DNA of 64,000 nt from Mercurialis annua (lineage: Eukaryota > Streptophyta > Magnoliopsida > Malpighiales > Euphorbiaceae): contig NC_065572.1 of the NCBI RefSeq assembly GCF_937616625.2, forward strand, positions 37,847,653 to 37,911,652, in the 5' to 3' direction. The notes beneath the pieces were generated by a model. That model did not search any database. It was not told the origin of the DNA and saw only the letters and a list, made by a program, of their open reading frames with translations. Made by a program: the position numbers and the translations under genes. Below are positions 61,401 to 64,000 of this stretch, piece by piece. Position 1 is the stretch's first letter. Each line of letters opens with the position of its first letter.

Positions 61401-64000
61401 GGCTTTTACGCCTTTGATGATTTTGATTATAATTGGATTGTTTTCACCTTGTCGGTGAGCATAGTTGGTTTTGCTGTGTGGTTGTGTGCCAAATAGGCTG
61501 GCACGTACTATGATACGTTAGGCGTTGGCCATATCTGGTTTTTAAAGGATTTTTGTGATAAATCTTTAAGCTTGTGTTGTGGCTACGCGTTGTCTGGTCA
61601 CGCGTTGGTTTCATGGTTTTATTGAGAAAACTATTTCGATTTGATTTGTGTTTTGACACGAGAATCGGAAGAGAAGTCTATCGTAAAAAAAAATATATGT
61701 GTGTGATTTTTAAATACTTTTCAAGTAAAAACAATTTCTCGTATCTCAGAATCTTACGTTTGACTTGGTGTTGACAAACAGTTGTTTTCAAAAACAATAT
61801 TATCACCGTATAGAAAATTCAATATTTGTGGCTGTTATTTTACCATGTTGTGGCATGTCGACGTTTGAAGCGTCGTTTGGTCATATGCTTGGTAATTTTG
61901 TTGGCTTGCTTAGGTGCTTACAGAATGATTATTTTATATCAAAGATTTTCTCACTTATGTTTTTCAAATGCTTTTAATTTTTGATACTTAGGTTGCTTGA
62001 GCTCTTATTTTGAAAATATTGTGTTTTTATTAAAATGTTTTTTTGAATTTACAAATGTTTTGAATACGTTTTATAAAAGGTTATTTCGGGTTTGACAGGG
62101 GTTACCCAAATTTGGGAGTTGAGCTTGGTAGTTGTAATGACTCGGCTAACTCGATGGTTTTATGGATTGAGATACTTTAGAAATTTTAAAGCAATTGATT
62201 TAATTAAGGAGATATCTTCGGATATTGATTTTGTTTTTAACTGTGGGACTCAACTAAATTTGGAACTCTTCTGGTTGACTATAAACTTCAAAATGAATTT
62301 TGATACGTACTTTTGAAAGATGATATATTTTATAGATTGATTTTATTACGGAGATTCGAAATCTTGTTGTAACATGTCTTGATTTTGTCTTTTAAGCATG
62401 TTAGGATTATTTTGCTTAATGACATGCTTGGTTGGTTTATGGTTGTATAATTTGTAATCTTTTGGTTTTGATTTGCGTTGTGTACCTCGCATGTTGGGTT
62501 GGACTATGTTGATTGTGAGTCGAACCTTCGTTTAGACCCTGTATTGCTTTAGTTTCGGTTTCAGATTACGCTGGATTTGGTATGTTGTTTGTGGATCGAG
62601 GTCTTGAGGTTTCGATATTAGTAAGATGAACAAAGTGTTTCTTTGGTGGTTTTTGATTATCCAGGACAAGGATGTTGGAAATTCTTATTGGAAGAGATAG
62701 TTCAATATATTAATAATACACTAGTGTTTTTCATCAAGATTGGATGATGCGATGCGGGAACTAGTGGTTTGTTTTGTAGAAATATATGTGATGTATTGTT
62801 TTTCTTTGAGTTAAGTTTAAGCTTAGTGGGAGTTTATTGTCACATAAGAGATTTTATAGTAGTTATCGGTTTAAATTGTTATGTAAGTATCATATGATTT
62901 GGTAGATTGCAAGTAAGGAGTTTGAGAAATGGTTTTGAGGGTATCGAGTGCACATATCACAGAGTGTAATGTCTAGAAATGTGTTATTGAGAAATTGATT
63001 TCAAATGAAAATTTGTGAAAGTATTTGAAATGTTTTTATCACGTAATTGTGCCCAGACATATCATGAACATGCATTTTTGTATGTCACGAATAGGAAATT
63101 GCATTGAGCACTGAGTATGTTCAAAAAAAAATTAGTGGTACTTGCATAGTAGTACATGCATCACGTGCATTGAAATGGTTAGAGTTGGATGCAACTCTTT
63201 GGGGATGAGAGGTGTCATCACCCTGGCGCACAATTATGTAAAGTGGATTTTGCAATAAAGTGTTTTTGAGAAAAATATTTTGAAACGAACTCGTGAGTCA
63301 CCTTGGGATAATTGTATTTATGAAGTAGATGAATTTCAAATGGTTTGAAATTTTACCGAAAGGTAGCTAGACAAATACTCTGTGATGATGGTGTTGAATT
63401 GAGGACGATTACGTTATGATTGATCGGTTTGTAGTATCATAATTTTGTGTTTCGTAGGAAGTAGTAAATTGCACTCGAATTATTGTTTTAATAAGTATGA
63501 TAGGATTTGGAGGTCAGATTAGAAGGCTTACGTGCTAACTTCCGAGTTGTGATTTGAGAGTTGTTGGATTAGGGAATTTGGTTATGCTCCACGTGCGTGT
63601 ATATATGGTGATTTTAAAAGAAGTTTGGTTTTTACATGTTCGATTTTGTTTAAACATTTTGGTATACTCAAATAGAATATTGTGCGAGCGAGGATATTTT
63701 CAATATAAATTTATTTTCCCATTTTGACAAAGGATAAAATTTTATCAAGTTTGAATTAAAGAGAAAAAAAAATGGTTAGTTGAACGGTTTTATGGATTTG
63801 AAAAATTATTTGAAAGTAAGGTGTAACTGTAAATTCAAATACGAATGTTTTGAAAATTTTAATGTGTTCTCAAAACTGGAGTTTTTCCAACAGTAATAGT
63901 ATTTTGTTTTTAAATAAAAAAAAGGAGTTATAAGATATTAAATTCTTTTAAAGAGAAGTGGGAAGTTGTAACGTTTTGTGATCTGCATTATTTACCTATA

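Larger units (their letters stand above)
60920..64000 (+). mobile_element. Interior of element 4, continues past the window
   Basis: No retrotransposon protein motif is visible in these 3.1 kb. It is collinear with the non-coding interiors of elements 2 and 3, and block 63155-63390 is strongly kept in element 2. Near 61130-61330 there is a diffuse repeat of about 60 bp built around TTGGCTGTTGTGCCATATAT and ATATGGTGTTTACTT. Short frames (for example 60999-61205 and 61765-61977) have no family match that I can see. A gag-pol region could still follow outside the window. Confidence 0.8.

Noticed and set aside
1..64000. rRNA, tRNA genes or telomere repeats
   Set aside because: I looked for TTTAGGG runs, tRNA box A/B arrangements and rRNA landmarks and saw none. 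The initiator-Met match is only the 12-base primer site.

Overview
The window looks like plant nuclear heterochromatin, probably from a eudicot; I cannot name the species. It has no intact host gene. Two things fill it: a 60-bp satellite and long-terminal-repeat (LTR) retrotransposons that have inserted into the satellite. The plant call rests on a Ty3/gypsy chromovirus with a chromodomain at the end of its integrase (Tekay/Del type), initiator-Met-tRNA primer sites, and long LTRs that start TGTAAYAYC and end CGTGACA.

Layout: satellite in plus orientation 1-11394; a 5'-truncated minus-strand chromovirus 11395-about 18139 (3' LTR, polypurine tract, broken gag-pol); satellite 18140-19633; a minus-strand non-autonomous LTR element 19634-28650 with a 4.4-kb non-coding interior and a MITE (small terminal-inverted-repeat element) in one LTR; satellite 28651-46831; a plus-strand non-autonomous element 46832-54867 with a second MITE; an opposing LTR fragment 54868-55626; satellite in the opposite orientation 55627-58087; and a plus-strand element from 58088 running out of the window (2.83-kb LTR plus 3.1 kb of interior).

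The monomer is built of six 10-bp modules, several reading CAAACGTT, and carries a 16-bp dyad AACGTTT-AC-AAACGTT. The first 7 kb has a recent higher-order structure of 28- and 33-monomer blocks, repeating every 3.66 kb. The 28.7-46.8 kb array is older and diverged, with traces of a roughly 5-kb super-repeat. Much of the monomer variation is CG to TG or CA, as expected of methylated DNA. The satellite gives many open frames only because 60 is a multiple of 3.

The elements look like one chromovirus-related family. One copy encodes a decayed polyprotein. The others have no visible protein genes but keep LTRs, primer sites, polypurine tracts and conserved interior blocks, the pattern of LARD elements (large retrotransposon derivatives) mobilised in trans. 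The LTR bodies are alike, but the U3 promoter segments differ: a cluster of palindromes with perfect heat-shock-type elements in one, TCACGNNCGTGA-type palindromes in another, and CATGCA repeats in a third.
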